A stretch of 64,000 nt of DNA from Linum tenue (lineage: Eukaryota; Streptophyta; Magnoliopsida; Malpighiales; Linaceae): positions 43,364,495 to 43,428,494 of the forward strand of contig CAMGYJ010000002.1 in NCBI GenBank assembly GCA_946122785.1, read 5' to 3'. Position 1 is the first letter of the stretch, and each line of letters starts with the position of its first letter. Position numbers and translations under genes: made by a program. The notes under the pieces are model-generated. The model did no database searches, was not told the origin of the DNA, and saw only the letters and a list, made by a program, of their open reading frames with translations. This document shows, one piece after another, positions 35,331 to 46,456 of this stretch.

Positions 35331-35859
35331 AGTTGACATTTGGCGGTCTTTATCTATTCTTTCTTATGATGGATTTGATTATTTCTTAATTATTTTGATG
35401 ATGATCCAAGGTCAGTGTGGGTGTTTCTAATTAAACACATAGGTGAGACAAGAAATTTACTTAAAATTTTTTGTACCTTAACACAAAATCAGATAAGGAA
35501 CAAGAATTTAACATGCTTGATAAGGATATATATATATATAATATATTTTTATCACTTCATTTTATGGCATGTTTTGCATAGTTCCTTCATATTTTTATCT
35601 ATTTTGAATTAGAATTGATTGATATTTTTCTCTAAAGTGCATTTATTAACTTTATGTGTGTTTTTACACATTTGATGCCTTTTGAGGTAGTATTTTGGTT
35701 ATATTTCCTAGCGGTTGGGAAACAATTACAAGCTACTATTCGGCTAAACTACACGTTCTCTTCCCACAATCCTTTAATTACTGATTAGTATTGATTGATA
35801 GTGTTTCCCGAGAAAACCAAATACCACCGCCGGTGCTGAATTTGTTTTGGGCGATATTG
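35331..35859. other. AT-rich spacer
   Basis: An AT run lies at 35527-35545. I see no gene or element end. Confidence 0.4.
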
Positions 35860-36140
35860 ATTTGATGTTTCGCGGTGGAAACTCTTGTGGTGCCGTATGA
35901 TCGGATGCACCGCTGATTGTTGAAATCGAGACGATTGTCAAATATCCATCGGGAGGTGTTGATTTGATCGGTGCAACTGACTTCTGAAAACGATGACGAT
36001 CGTCAAATATTCACCGACGTGCGATGTTGATTTGATCGATGCACCTCTGAATGGTGAAATCAACGTGACCGTCAAATATCCACCGCCGGGCGATGTTGAT
36101 CTGATCGATGCACCTCTGACTTCTAACCAACGCGACCGTT
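35860..36140. repeat. Tandem repeat with a period of about 70 bp
   Basis: Units share CGTCAAATATYCACCG, GTTGATYTGATCGATGCACCTCTG and a GAAATCRACG link. About three to four units are visible, the last two being the closest. The repeated frame over 35993-36187 (VDLIDAPL twice) is a by-product of the repeat and not evidence for a gene. Confidence 0.75.
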
Positions 36141-36669
36141 ACTACGGTTCGCACCTCTCCAAACTACGTTCGAACGAGGGTGTTTGAGTTTTTGAGGAAT
36201 CTACGTTACGACTACTCCTATGGAGATTCCTGTGGAGAGCTCCGCGAGTACGCTACGACTATGACTATGGAGATCCTTCCTGGAAGGAGAGCTCCGCGAA
36301 GAAGTTATAGAGAAAAGGTAAAGTTTGAACAAAGTGTTTCTAGGTTGATTTGGTTGTCCCTTTCTCTCTCCTTGCACAACAACTTTTATTCAAAAAGAAT
36401 CTTCGTAGTCTTCACGCTCCATGAAACCGCTTCCTCAACTGCTCCGTCGTGAACTCCCACGTGTCTTCACTCTTCTCCACGGTGTTGTAGTCATCAACCG
36501 CTTTGATCTTCTCTTCACTCCCGAATCTCATGTGCAAGAAAATAACTCTGTTATTTTCATGAGCCCGCGACGTCTTTTACGCCTCCACCAACAAAGCTTC
36601 CATAACGACTTCGTTGAACCCACTCACATCATTGCTCAACTTGCAACACCGTCAAACTCACGACGTCGT

Positions 36670-37370
36670 TGAGCTCCGCGATGTTGTTTTGGCCTTGCGG
36701 CATCGTTGAATTTCTCGGCGCTGTCGAATTCGCAACACCGCTAAATTTGCGACCGCGACATCGATCTCCACCGTGATGTTGTTTAACTCGCGGCGTTTTT
36801 AGCCTTGCACCACCACATTAATTAAATATTTTGCGTACCGCAGCGTTGTTGGGCTTACTTGCGGTGTCGTTTTCTTCCCCAAACAGCTCTGTTCGCCCAC
36901 GACATTGTTTTATACTAAACACTGTCATTTTTCTAGTACAGCGGTACCGTTGGGGTTACTCGCGGTATCGTTTTTAATTAAACGACACCGTCAAACATAA
37001 TAAAAAAAATACCAGTTCATTAAACCGCCGAGACTTTGCACTCCTGTTGGGCTTGGCGGATTTTGGACCAAGCACTGACCCGATATGGTTTTTAATTAAT
37101 CAGCATCGCTTACCAAGGCTTCTCGCGGTATCGTTTTCTAATATGCGGTGTCGTTTTACCCATCTGTGATGTCGTTTATATCTAAGCGGTGTCGTTTCTC
37201 TCCTCTTCCGACAAGGAATAAACAAAAACATTCCTTTTCCAATAACAACACTAGCTTTGCCATGCCGAGTGAATCCGACATTGTTTTCCCCTAAACAATG
37301 TCGTTTTAAGTACCGCGATGTTGTTTTAACTCTCCGCGATGCCGCTCGACTTCAAACAACACCGTTTTTT
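36670..37370. repeat. Field of a dispersed GCGRYRYCGTTTT-like word
   Basis: About twenty near-copies of a 13-base word lie over 700 bases at irregular spacing and in both orientations. Examples are GCGGTGTCGTTTT (about 36862 and 37146), GCGGTATCGTTTT (about 36972 and 37129) and GCGATGTTGTTTT (about 36679 and 37316). There is no open frame or terminal repeat. I do not recognise the sequence. Confidence 0.6.
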
Positions 37371-37400
37371 GTCCTACAGCATCGAATTAAATGCCGAGAC

Positions 37401-37660
37401 TAATTAATACGGCATTTAATTCATCCAAAATAATTTTAGGTGTCAACAGATAGTCTTAGTAATTAGTACCCTGCTTGCATTTGTTAATTTCATCTCCCAG
37501 ATTTATCATTAGGTTTTCCATTAGGTTTTAGATTAATTAATACGGCATTTAATTAATCCAAAATAATTTTAGGTGTCAACAGATAGTCTTAGTAATTAGT
37601 ACCCTGCTTGCATTTGTTAGTTTCATCTCCCAGATTTAGCATTAGGTTTTCCATATCTAT
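37401..37660. repeat. 133-bp direct tandem duplication
   Basis: The unit starting TAATTAATACGGCATTTAAT at 37401 is repeated at 37534 with very few differences over about 125 bases. Each unit holds TTAGGTGTCAACAGATAG. The near identity indicates a recent event. Confidence 0.92.
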
Positions 37661-38639
37661 GTCATTTGTAGATTCAAATAATTCTCGTATGGTTGGTATA
37701 ATCCTGTATTTGAGTTTTTTATGTCACCCCTTTTTCGTTTTGGAACTAATGAATCCCATTCGTTCATTCCGTGCTATCGACTCCAAATTATCCCCGTTCT
37801 CATCCATGGCTTCCACTACCATCCATGCTACTGGTTTGGCAGTTTGTCGATTGGAATGTGGAACAGAACCCAAAATGTAAATCGTGCTATCGACTTGCCT
37901 GGTAGTTAACACTTAACATCATTCTCTCTCTTTTGTTTTTGTTTTTTTTTTTTTTGCCCCATTTCAAACGTGCTAACTGACACAACAGGAGGATATTTCT
38001 GGCCATGTAAAGTGGCTGATAAACGCTGTCTTGAGATCCCAACAAAAGCCGGTCTTTTCGTTCCAAAGGGAAAACTAGACCACAAAAGTTGAGAGCGAGC
38101 ATACTTGCCCGGACCCGGTGACTAATGATATCTGGTCCCATGTCTCATAGAGACTCCAATCACCATCTCGCTCACAATTAATATCTGGTGAGTGGTGAGT
38201 TACGGGTGATAGTTCGGTTCGGTTAAACAAACAAAAAAAATTCTGATAGAAATTGAAATCGAATTAGACAAAGGCTCAAAATCGAAATGAAATCGTTAAG
38301 AGTATTTTGATTTGGGTAAGAATAAACCAAAAAGAAAACAAATCTCTTGACTGTGTTAAGACCACATGGGTTTGATCCCTTTTCAAGGTTGACGTGGTTG
38401 GACCCATTAATTTTGGCTAATGATAATATTATATCACCCTTAACAAAACAAAAAAAAGGTTAACGTGGTTGGTAACATACCTCTGCTTCATCATAAAGTA
38501 AGTTTTGGAGGAAATTTTTGAAAAATGCAGTTGTGGATCTATTGCTCTCCATATAAAGAAATGAAAATACAAAAAGAAAAGAAACGACTAAGGAGAGGAG
38601 CCACAAAGTTTATGAATGTGAAAAAGGAGTTGTTTTCTA
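37661..38639. other. Spacer with weak element-like pieces
   Basis: A piece at about 38210-38230 (GTTCGGTTCGGTTAAAC) resembles the subterminal word of the hAT MITE at 6665-7182, but no termini were found. The text at about 38115-38135 (TGATATCTGGTCCCATG) recurs with changes at about 40775-40795. Confidence 0.35.
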
Positions 38640-39335
38640 GCCCAGTGGCTAGCTAAGAACTCTAAGGTTGAAAATTTTCCTCATGTACTCTTGTGCTTAA
38701 AGTGTATCAAAGCAGAAAAGCGGAGGGAAATCGAGTTGTATGTGCTTTGATATGAGATTTGTGGAACTTTGAGTAGTAATTGTTTTTCCATCACTATAAA
38801 GACATGCTCCCATGTCCTAGTCCTTATCCAAGTTACAACCCGATAAAAGCCCTATTGACAAGTTAGTGGTGACCCATTCATGGATATTCAATTGCATTAC
38901 GACGTGTTTAGGAGCTAGTTTCATGAAAAAGAGATGATAGGATTGAGAGTATGACATGCACATCTTCTTCATAAATTATGGTCTTTAACCCATTGGTAAA
39001 GTGTGGAGAGATTATTCTTTCTATATTATGAATTTGCCCGTTCAATACCTAGTTTGTTTAACTTCTCGGTTCGTATAGCTATTCTATGTGTGTGGATGAC
39101 TTGGGGGCATTGGGAGACAAACTTGTTCTTAGGAAGTTTGTAACTCTGATGCGAAGTTACACATTATATTTGACTGTGGTTTGTGGTAGTTGTTGATTTT
39201 TCTATCATATTACTTCATGTAACAAAGTTGATGTGCTCCTATGATTCCCTTGAGTTGGTTTAATCCGGAGATTTTTAGGAATTTGTGTTTTATTGGTTTG
39301 CTTGGGGAAAACAAATGGTTAAGTGTAGGGGAGTT
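38640..39335 (+). other. 3' internal region of a second Athila-like element with polypurine tract
   Basis: There is no gene. Landmarks parallel those at 1350-1950: CCATGTCCTAG, GTTAGTGGTGACCCA, ATGACATGCACATCTT, and finally GCTTGGGG, GGTTAAGTGTAGGGGAG at 39318-39333 and the LTR start TGATA at 39336. The element is 5' truncated. Confidence 0.65.
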
Positions 39336-40480
39336 TGATACGAGCTCATTAATACACGTTTACCCCTCGTCTCATGATTGTTTCTTGATCATTTACCTTA
39401 GAAATGTTTTTTCTTTTGCCAATTTTATCCGAGGTTATGCTCTTTTGTCATATTTCAGATCGTAGAGAACCGTGAAGGCTTGTTAGCGAGTTTCGGGCCA
39501 TTTGTAGGCCAAAAAGAAGCAAAAGAGGGACCCCAATGATTCTCAAAGCCATGGGCATGTAAATCACGACCGTGAGAATTTTCATATCGTGCAAGCTCAT
39601 CTCAACCTTGTGTCCAAAAGTACGGGCACGAGGGGGTGTTTCTTCAGAGTCACGCCGATATGTTTTTCTAGAAGACCATAAGTGAGACGATGCATTTTTT
39701 AGAATGCACGAGCGGAAACCTGAAAAGCCCAACGTGATTTCTAGTCGTGCTTTTGCCACTGTCGGGTGTAAAAGGGATTTTCTGTGAGTTCTGAAGGGGA
39801 GAGCTGGGTTTTGGACGCCCAAACACCTAAAGGATGAACCCTAAAGAGGGATACGATCCAGAGGTGATCTTGGAGCGAAATTGGAAGATTTCTTCACCCT
39901 TGGAGCTTGAAGAACAAGCTTGGAAGTGATTACTGAAGATCAAGAGCATATTTATATATTCTCTCTCCTTTCTATGGAATAACTTCCCTTCATTTGGGAT
40001 GAGGAATCCTAGTCATATTTTGTTTGACTTGATGATTGTATGCGTACTCTTACTTGTTAAACACGAGTTCATATTCAATTTATGCATGTTTATGAAACAA
40101 TTTTGCTTTAATCGAGATAATCAATTTCTTCTTTTACCTATGAGAGAGAATATATAATTAGGTTGACAAAGCATGATTGAGTGGAAGCAGGTGTCGATTG
40201 TGCGAGAGTGACTAGATTCATTGCTTTGTATTAAGTGAGAATCTTACCCAATAGAGTGAGTCTAGTGTGAATTGCCTTGGAATTTTTTCTTGGTTGAGGA
40301 TAATCTCCCTCTAAGCATTCATTTCAAGAGGAATTTGTATGCTTTATTCAAGATTCAAGACTTGTTAAGGAATTTCCGCATTATGAATGAACAGTGAAAC
40401 AAGTTAAAATTATCAATCATTAATCATACTAGTGAGTAGGGGGAACAAGTAAAAACCTATACCCTGTGGTGATTTCTGAA
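39336..40480 (+). repeat. Athila-like LTR, 3' end uncertain
   Basis: It starts TGATACGAG after a polypurine tract. Shared marks with the LTR at 1951 are TTTTGTCATATYTCAG, GAGTTTCGGG (C or T) CATTTG, CTCTCTNNCTATGGA and the late AGTAGGGGGAACA-like block. It carries a single CACGACCGTGA palindrome near 39565. The match to the other LTR fades after about 40480, some 250 bases before the expected end. Confidence 0.6.
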
Positions 40481-41392
40481 TCCATCCAGCATGTTCCATT
40501 AAAGTAGGGTAGTTCAACTTCCAATGTGTACCGGAGAAGGCCATCAAGACCAAATCCCCTGCTGACTTTTTTTTTTTTTACATAGTCGGAGATTCAAATA
40601 TAGTGATGAAGAGAAAAGTTAATAATCCATGCTAGCCTATCAATAGTCGAACTTTCAATAAGCAAGATGGGCTACCCTATCAAAGTGACGAGAAACAATA
40701 TTGAACTCATAAACACAAAGTTCCTCCGTCGGAAATAGAACCAGCGCCCAAATACCTACGCCAACTCGATGACAAGTGATATCTGGTGCCATGATCTCAT
40801 TGAGGATCTTCAACACCAATCTATTCCTAAGGACCAAATCTCCAAATAAAAGATTGTAAAACCGTACCGGAAGATATATGAAAAAAGTCAGCAATAGAGT
40901 ACGTAATTTATGTTGAAATCGTGATTTAACCGTCGCTCAATTGTTTCATAGTTCTAAAGGCTATCTGACGATTTAGTCTTCAATAAAAAAAAATTCTGTT
41001 GAACCACTGGTACACATGTCCAAACAACTTACCCGGCTAGACATTAGGTGATCAGTCAATTGTGCAGACTATATAGATGATCGTCACTCAATGGTTGCAG
41101 GCTCCCCTCCCCCTTTGATCCAACCAAGACAAGGGAATAAGAAAGGAAGTAAATTTAACCACCCAACTCAACTCGACCATTTTTTATTAGCATAACAGTC
41201 TTTCATGCACACAAGAAACAACTCAAAGAAATGGGAGCTACACCGTTCTTTTCCTTAAAAAAAATTTAGTAGTGATTTCTTAAATCGATCAAGGTACTAA
41301 TCAACACCGACTGCAGTGAAACTGTAAAAACTGCCGTAATAATCAACATTCTGCAGCATACTCGACCCGAAGGATTAAAAAGATTGAAAAAC
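40481..41392. other. Spacer without recognised gene
   Basis: The segment 40655-40894 has a short minus-strand frame beginning near a CAGATATCACTTG word that recurs weakly at 38.1 kb. I could not identify it. Confidence 0.4.
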
Positions 41393-41453
41393 AAAACAAA
41401 CAAACCATTGCCTCCTATAGAGACCCCTACAGAGCCCATTTCGCTTTCTCTCT

Positions 41454-42053
41454 GTGTGCATTGGGCCCGCTTTTCAATCCATTGCCTCCTATGGCCCATC
41501 CTCACAGCCATGGGCTGCCTCTCGTCCTCTGGACCAGGCTTTTCTCTTGGAGGACGTGGATCTGCTGGGTTCGCCTCCTTTAAGCCTGCTATCCGCAGAA
41601 CCTTCATCTCCTCTTTCTCCGGGTGGGAATTCTTGCCCCTCTTCTCCTCCCGCCTGCTCTCATAGTTCCCTATGCGAGGATCAGGATGCCTCCCCGTCCC
41701 AGGTGGAGGATAGCACCAACCTGCGGGCGGAGCCAGAGATGCCATCGCCAAGTTGCGTAAGAGTCAGTGCTAGCCAAGATTGGAGTGCGGACTCTTTCCC
41801 CTTCGATCGCAAAGCGTTGGTGGAGGTGAGTTTGGAAGTGGGTCGGCTGTTCGACCTTGATCAAGAGGGCGGGCAAATGATGTGCGAAAAAGGGATCGTG
41901 GAAGTGGCACAAGAGATGCATCAGAGGAAGCTGAGAGGCTCTCGGACAAAGCTTGACATGGAGAAGTATCGGATTGGTCCGCTGGTGACGCCGCCATCTG
42001 GGCCTCGAAAGAGCAGAAGGAGGGGAGGTAATATCAGTAAATTGGGATCTTAA
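41454..42053 (+). CDS. LINE ORF1, C-terminal part
   Basis: This is an open frame of 199 residues that is Ser/Pro/acidic-rich first and Arg/Lys-rich at the end (GPRKSRRRGGNISK). The usual DUF4283 and CCHC zinc knuckle are not visible, so the copy probably lost the 5' part of ORF1 when the LINE inserted incompletely. The stop codon TAA at 42051-42053 overlaps the ORF2 start ATG at 42053-42055 (TAATG), an arrangement compatible with reinitiation. ORF1 proteins coat LINE RNA. The annotated start is the first Met of the surviving frame and not necessarily the original start. Confidence 0.65.
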   Translation: MCIGPAFQSIASYGPSSQPWAASRPLDQAFLLEDVDLLGSPPLSLLSAEPSSPLSPGGNSCPSSPPACSHSSLCEDQDASPSQVEDSTNLRAEPEMPSPSCVRVSASQDWSADSFPFDRKALVEVSLEVGRLFDLDQEGGQMMCEKGIVEVAQEMHQRKLRGSRTKLDMEKYRIGPLVTPPSGPRKSRRRGGNISKLGS

Positions 42054-45000
42054 TGGAATCAGCAGTCTTGTTATGGAATGTTCGGGGCCTAAGGGATGCG
42101 GAGAAGAGGGTTAGAGTCAAGAGGATTATAGCTCGTCGGAATCCTAAGATCATTGGTTTGGTGGAAACTAAATGGGATCAATGTGACACAAATACTGTCA
42201 AGAGCATTTGTGGGTTTAGAGATCTTGGGTGGGAAGCTAAGAATGCGGCTGGTTGCTCGGGGGGTATCGTTGTTGCTTGGGATAACTCACTCTTTAATGC
42301 CATCTCCAGCAGCGTGGGAGATCATTTTCTTAGTGTCACTTTTCAGGATTGTGTCTCTCGCAATTCCTGGAACATGGTGGTGGTGTACGGCCCTCAGGAA
42401 AGGCAGGATAAGCTCTTGTTTCTGGAGGAGTTGGATGGCGTATGTAGGAATGGATCGGTTCCGCTGTGCATCGGGGGGGACTTCAATCTCGTCAGGAGCC
42501 ATGATGATTACGTGGGAGTTAGGCGCGGTTCTCTGCTTATGGATTCCTTCAATAAGTTCATTGATGACAATGCTCTTATGGATGTGCCGTTGAGCGGGTA
42601 CAAGTACACTTGGAGTAAGGGAGGAGGGGGGGGAGTCTCAGTGTCTTTCCCGCATCGATAGGGTCCTCATTTCTCCCTCCTTCGATGACCTTTTTCCTGA
42701 TTGCTCTCTCCTTGGCCTTGAGCGGGTGGAATCTGATCATAACCCCCTTCTTTTGAAGTGGGGCGGGAGTAGGAGACTCAGGAGGCCGTGGAAATTCGAG
42801 AATATGTGGATGGAAGATGATCGGTTCTTTGCTGCTTTGGACTCTTGGCTGGAGAGCCCTCTACAGGGGTCTGGTTACGTCTTCTTATGGGCCCGTAGGC
42901 TGCTGTTCATCAAATGGAAGCTTAAAGTGTGGAATAAAGAGGTGTTTGGGGATGTCAACATCAAAATTAATGAACTCTTTGCGAGGATAGCCGAGGCTGA
43001 TGCTAAGGAGGAAGAGGGGTGGATTACAGTTTCTGATATTTCGGATAGGGATCGACTTAAACTGGAATTGGGTAAGGCTTTGTTTATGCAAGAGATATCG
43101 TGGAGACAAAAATCCAAAGAGTTGTGGCTGAGGTTGGGAGATATGAACAGTGGGTATTTTCACAAGGTGGCCAATTACAAGAGGAAAATGAATAGGGTGG
43201 ATAGCATCACTATCAATGGGGAAATCGTGGAAGGTCAAGAGAACATTGCCAATGGGATCGTCGACTTCTACAAGCAGTTGCTTCAAGACAACTTTGGGCC
43301 TCGCCCTTTTCCGAGAGGTTATTGTCCGCAGCTTCTGTCTGAGGACTTGGCATCCACCCTTGTTCACCCTTTTTCGGAGTTGGAGATCTGGACGTGCATT
43401 GCGGATAGTGATGGGGGGAAAGCCCCAGGGCCGGACGGTTTTACTTGGGAATTTTATAAGCGGTGCTGGTCTAGGCTGAGAAATGATGTGTGTCAGGCTT
43501 TCAATGAGTTCCATGATTCCGGTGTCCTGCCTAAGAGTGTGACTCACTCGTTCAGATGTTTGGTTCCGAAAAAAGACGCTTTTGAAGACCTGGGGGATCT
43601 CCGACCTATTAGCCTCATGGGCAGTATTAACAAGCTTTTCAGCAAGGTTCTGGCTAACAGAATGAGTAATGTGCTCCCTCATTTGGTCTCCCCTTACCAG
43701 CATGCGTCGGTCAGAGGGAGGCAGATTGCGGATGCGGGTCTGATCGCTTTTGAGCTTGTGTACAGTCGTCGCAAGAGCAGAAAACCGGGGTTGATGTTCA
43801 AATTAGACATTGAGAAAGAGTTCGATAATGTGAGCTGGGATTGTCTGTTCAAAATCATGGGCCATCTGGGTTTCCCTCCGGCTTGGCAAAAGTGGATTCG
43901 TGGGACGATGTGTAACCCACTGATCTCGGTTCTTGTGAATGGAGAGGCCAACGGCTTCTTCCCGGCTTCGAAGGGTCTGAGGCAAGGCGACCCTCTGTCT
44001 CCTGGGCTCTTTACTCTGGTCATGGATATTCTGTCTTTCATGATCTCGAGACTTAAGGAGCATGGCAGAATTAAAGGGTTCTGTATGGATGAAGTCGGCG
44101 GTCAGGGAGAGGTCACCCATCTGCTTTTTGCGGATGACACTTTGATCTTCTGCGATGCTTCCGTTGATCAAGTGATGAGTGTCCTGGGTACTTTGGTTTG
44201 CTTTCAAGCAGTGACGGGGCTGCGTATAAATTTGGGGAAGTCGATTATGTTCACTGTTGGGGATGTCCCCAACCCGGAGTTCTTGGCGGCTGTGTTTGGT
44301 TGCAATTGGAGTGGTGAGCCGGCTAAGTATCTTGGGTTTCCGTTAGGAGCTAAACCTAATGCTGCCTCAGTTTGGGATCCGGTATGCGCTAATATGCAAA
44401 GAAGATTGAATGGATGGAGGGGGCGGCATCTGTCGCTCGGGGGAAGACTTGTCTTAAACAAATCAGTCTTGTCTAGCCAACCTGTGTATTTATTCTCTCT
44501 CTTCAGAGCTCCTGTTAAGGCGATTAAGAGGATGGAAAATCTTCAGCGTAATTTTATTTGGAGCGGATCGGGGGAGGTCTCTAAACTCTCGTTGGTTAAA
44601 TGGGATTTGTGTAAAGCTTCCAAGAAGAATGGCGGTATTGGAATTGTGGACTTGGCTAGCTTTAACCAAGCAATGTTATCCAAATGGTTATGGCGTTTCG
44701 CTTTCGAGAAGGGGAACTGGCGGCGCACTCTGATTGCGATCAAATACCCCAACCCCCATTCTTTCTGGAAAACGGGTGGCAGTGGTCATGGCGCGTCGAG
44801 CTCTGTCTGGGTGAATATTGCGAAGGGGTATGATGAGTTCTGGAATTGGGCCAATATCGATCCCGGTGGTGGTGCTTGGGTGTCCTTTTGGCACGATCGG
44901 TGGATCCCGGAGGCAAACCTGGCGGACTCCTTTCCTCGCGTCGCTGCTGCTGCCGAATTCCCCGATGTCTGGGTCTCCGCTTCCCATTCCTGCAGTGGTG

Positions 45001-45760
45001 AGTCTTCTAGCTGGGTTATTCCTCTGTCTACTAATTTGGGGGGGGGGGGGGGGCTGAGAGGGAGAGGGTGAATCTAATAAATTTCCTGAACTCTCATGGT
45101 ACTAATAGGGTGAGCAGTGGGCCAAGCAGATTGGTCTGGGCTCCCCGATCAGATTGCTCTTTTTCTGTGCGTTCCATGTACAGGGCTATTGCAGACAGGC
45201 GTTTTCCGGGGGTTCCTAATTTCCCAGCCAACTCGATCTGGAGACGTGTGGTTCCCTCCAAAATTTGTGCGTTTGTGTGGCTGGCGGCGCATCATAGGAT
45301 CCTTACCATTGATCATTTGAAGAGGAGAGGATGGGTGATGGTGAACCGATGCGAGCTGTGTTGTGTGGACGAGGAGTCGGTGGATCATCTCTTTTCAGGC
45401 TGCGCTTTCAGTAGACAGGTCTGGAGCTGGATGCAGATGGTTTGTGATGGGTTGGATCGTCCTAGGGAGGATGTTATGTCTACGCTGGTTGGGTGGAAGT
45501 GTGATGAGGCTGGGGATGTGTCGGGTTGGATCAACTATTGTGGCCTTCACTCTGTTTGGTGGCAGATCTGGTTGGAGCGGAACAATCGCATCTTTAGGGA
45601 CTCTAAGTGTTCCCCTGTGGTTGTTGCGAGGAAAGCGATCAGAGCGGCGGTGGGTTGGGTGACCGCCCTTGGCAAAGTCCCCAGGGAGCACGGCCTTTTG
45701 TGGATGGAACATAAAATGGGATTGTTGCAGGATAATTTTCGTCACCGGGCGCAGGGGTAG
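42053..45760 (+). pseudogene. LINE ORF2: endonuclease, reverse transcriptase, zf-RVT; two frameshifts
   Basis: The first segment (42053-42661) is the endonuclease: LLWNVRGLRD, IIGLVETKWD, LCIGGDFNLVRS, YTWSKG. The frame breaks at a G8 tract (42626-42633). In the next frame the continuation SRIDRVLISPSFDD leads to ESDHNPLLL. The second segment (42726-45071) is the reverse transcriptase: APGPDGFTWEFYKRCW, LRPISLMGS, FKLDIEKEFDNVSW (first Asp), GLRQGDPLSPGLFTLVMDIL, LLFADDTLIF (catalytic FADD), then LSLGGRLVLNKSVLSS. It breaks at a G16 tract (45038-45053). The third segment (45068-45760) is zf-RVT: IWRRVVPSKICAFVWLA, CELCCVDEESVDHLFSGC, WLERNNRIF. No RNase H follows. Apart from the two G tracts no other break was seen. 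Confidence 0.9.
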
Positions 45761-46116
45761 ACGGGCTGGGATCTGTTTGGGGGTGATTGGCAGTGGCTCT
45801 GTGTTGTCTCGGGTTTCCCTGGGTTTCAGGGCTTTCGATTTCTGTCTCTCCTGCTGCGCTCTCGGTAGCATGTTTGTTGCTGATTTTCGCTTTGTTTTGC
45901 TCTCATCAGAAGTGGTCTGGTCCACTTAGATGGGTTTAGCTCTGGTAGATTGGTTCTTTCCCTTTCTCCTTCTTCTTTTCTGGTTCTGTTTCTGATCGAC
46001 TTCCTGTGCTTGGCTGGGTGCTAGTTGGTTCAGCTCTTTTGAACTACTGCCCCTTTTGTACTTGTTCCATTTTCCTTCTTAATGCAAGTCTCGCCATTAT
46101 AAAAACAAACAAACCA

Positions 46117-46456
46117 CCCTTGGATACAATTTAATACAAATAATAATAAGCCTTTCATTAGTAGAAATTGCAGTACATAGATATACACCCAAAAAAAAAA
46201 GCCCAAATAGAAATGGATCCTCTAAGATTAACAGAGGGTTAAAAATCTCCTCCGCCCAAATCAAAGTCTTTCCGGCCCACTTCCTCAAAAAGAAAAAGAA
46301 AAAAAAACAACCCACACTCCTAAAACTATACCGAAAATTCCCAAGGGGGAAAAAAGAAAAAAAGCTTCTCGTTCCTTCCACGGAGCTCAAAACCTTAATT
46401 GATAATTACTCAAGCAAAGCACACTAATAATTTACTGATGATAATCCCGCCGGTCA
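46117..46456 (-). other. 3' flank of galactinol synthase
   Basis: This is AT- and purine-rich noncoding DNA between the LINE insertion and the galactinol synthase stop codon. The gene's 3' UTR and poly(A) site should lie here. Confidence 0.6.

Larger units (their letters stand above)
41408..46101 (+). mobile_element. Young L1-type LINE, 5' truncated, with 15-bp TSD
   Basis: The flanks are identical 15-mers, AAAACAAACAAACCA, at 41393-41407 and 46102-46116. Inside are the C-terminal part of ORF1, then ORF2 with endonuclease, reverse transcriptase and zf-RVT, but no RNase H. The 3' UTR runs 45761-46101. The 15-bp repeat is A-rich, so a few bases could be element tail, but length and identity fit target-primed insertion. 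It inserted about 350 bases beyond the galactinol synthase stop codon, in convergent orientation. Confidence 0.93.

Noticed and set aside
35993..36187. 64-codon frame with a repeated VDLIDAPL peptide
   Set aside because: The peptide repeat follows directly from the 70-bp DNA tandem repeat, and neighbouring units do not keep the frame.
36670..37370. CRISPR-like repeats
   Set aside because: Spacing is irregular, the copies are in both orientations and diverged, and the context is plant nuclear DNA.
40655..40894. Possible homologous minus-strand peptides at 40.8 and 38.0 kb
   Set aside because: Similarity is limited to a short stretch around GATATCTGGT; too weak to call a gene or a repeat family.
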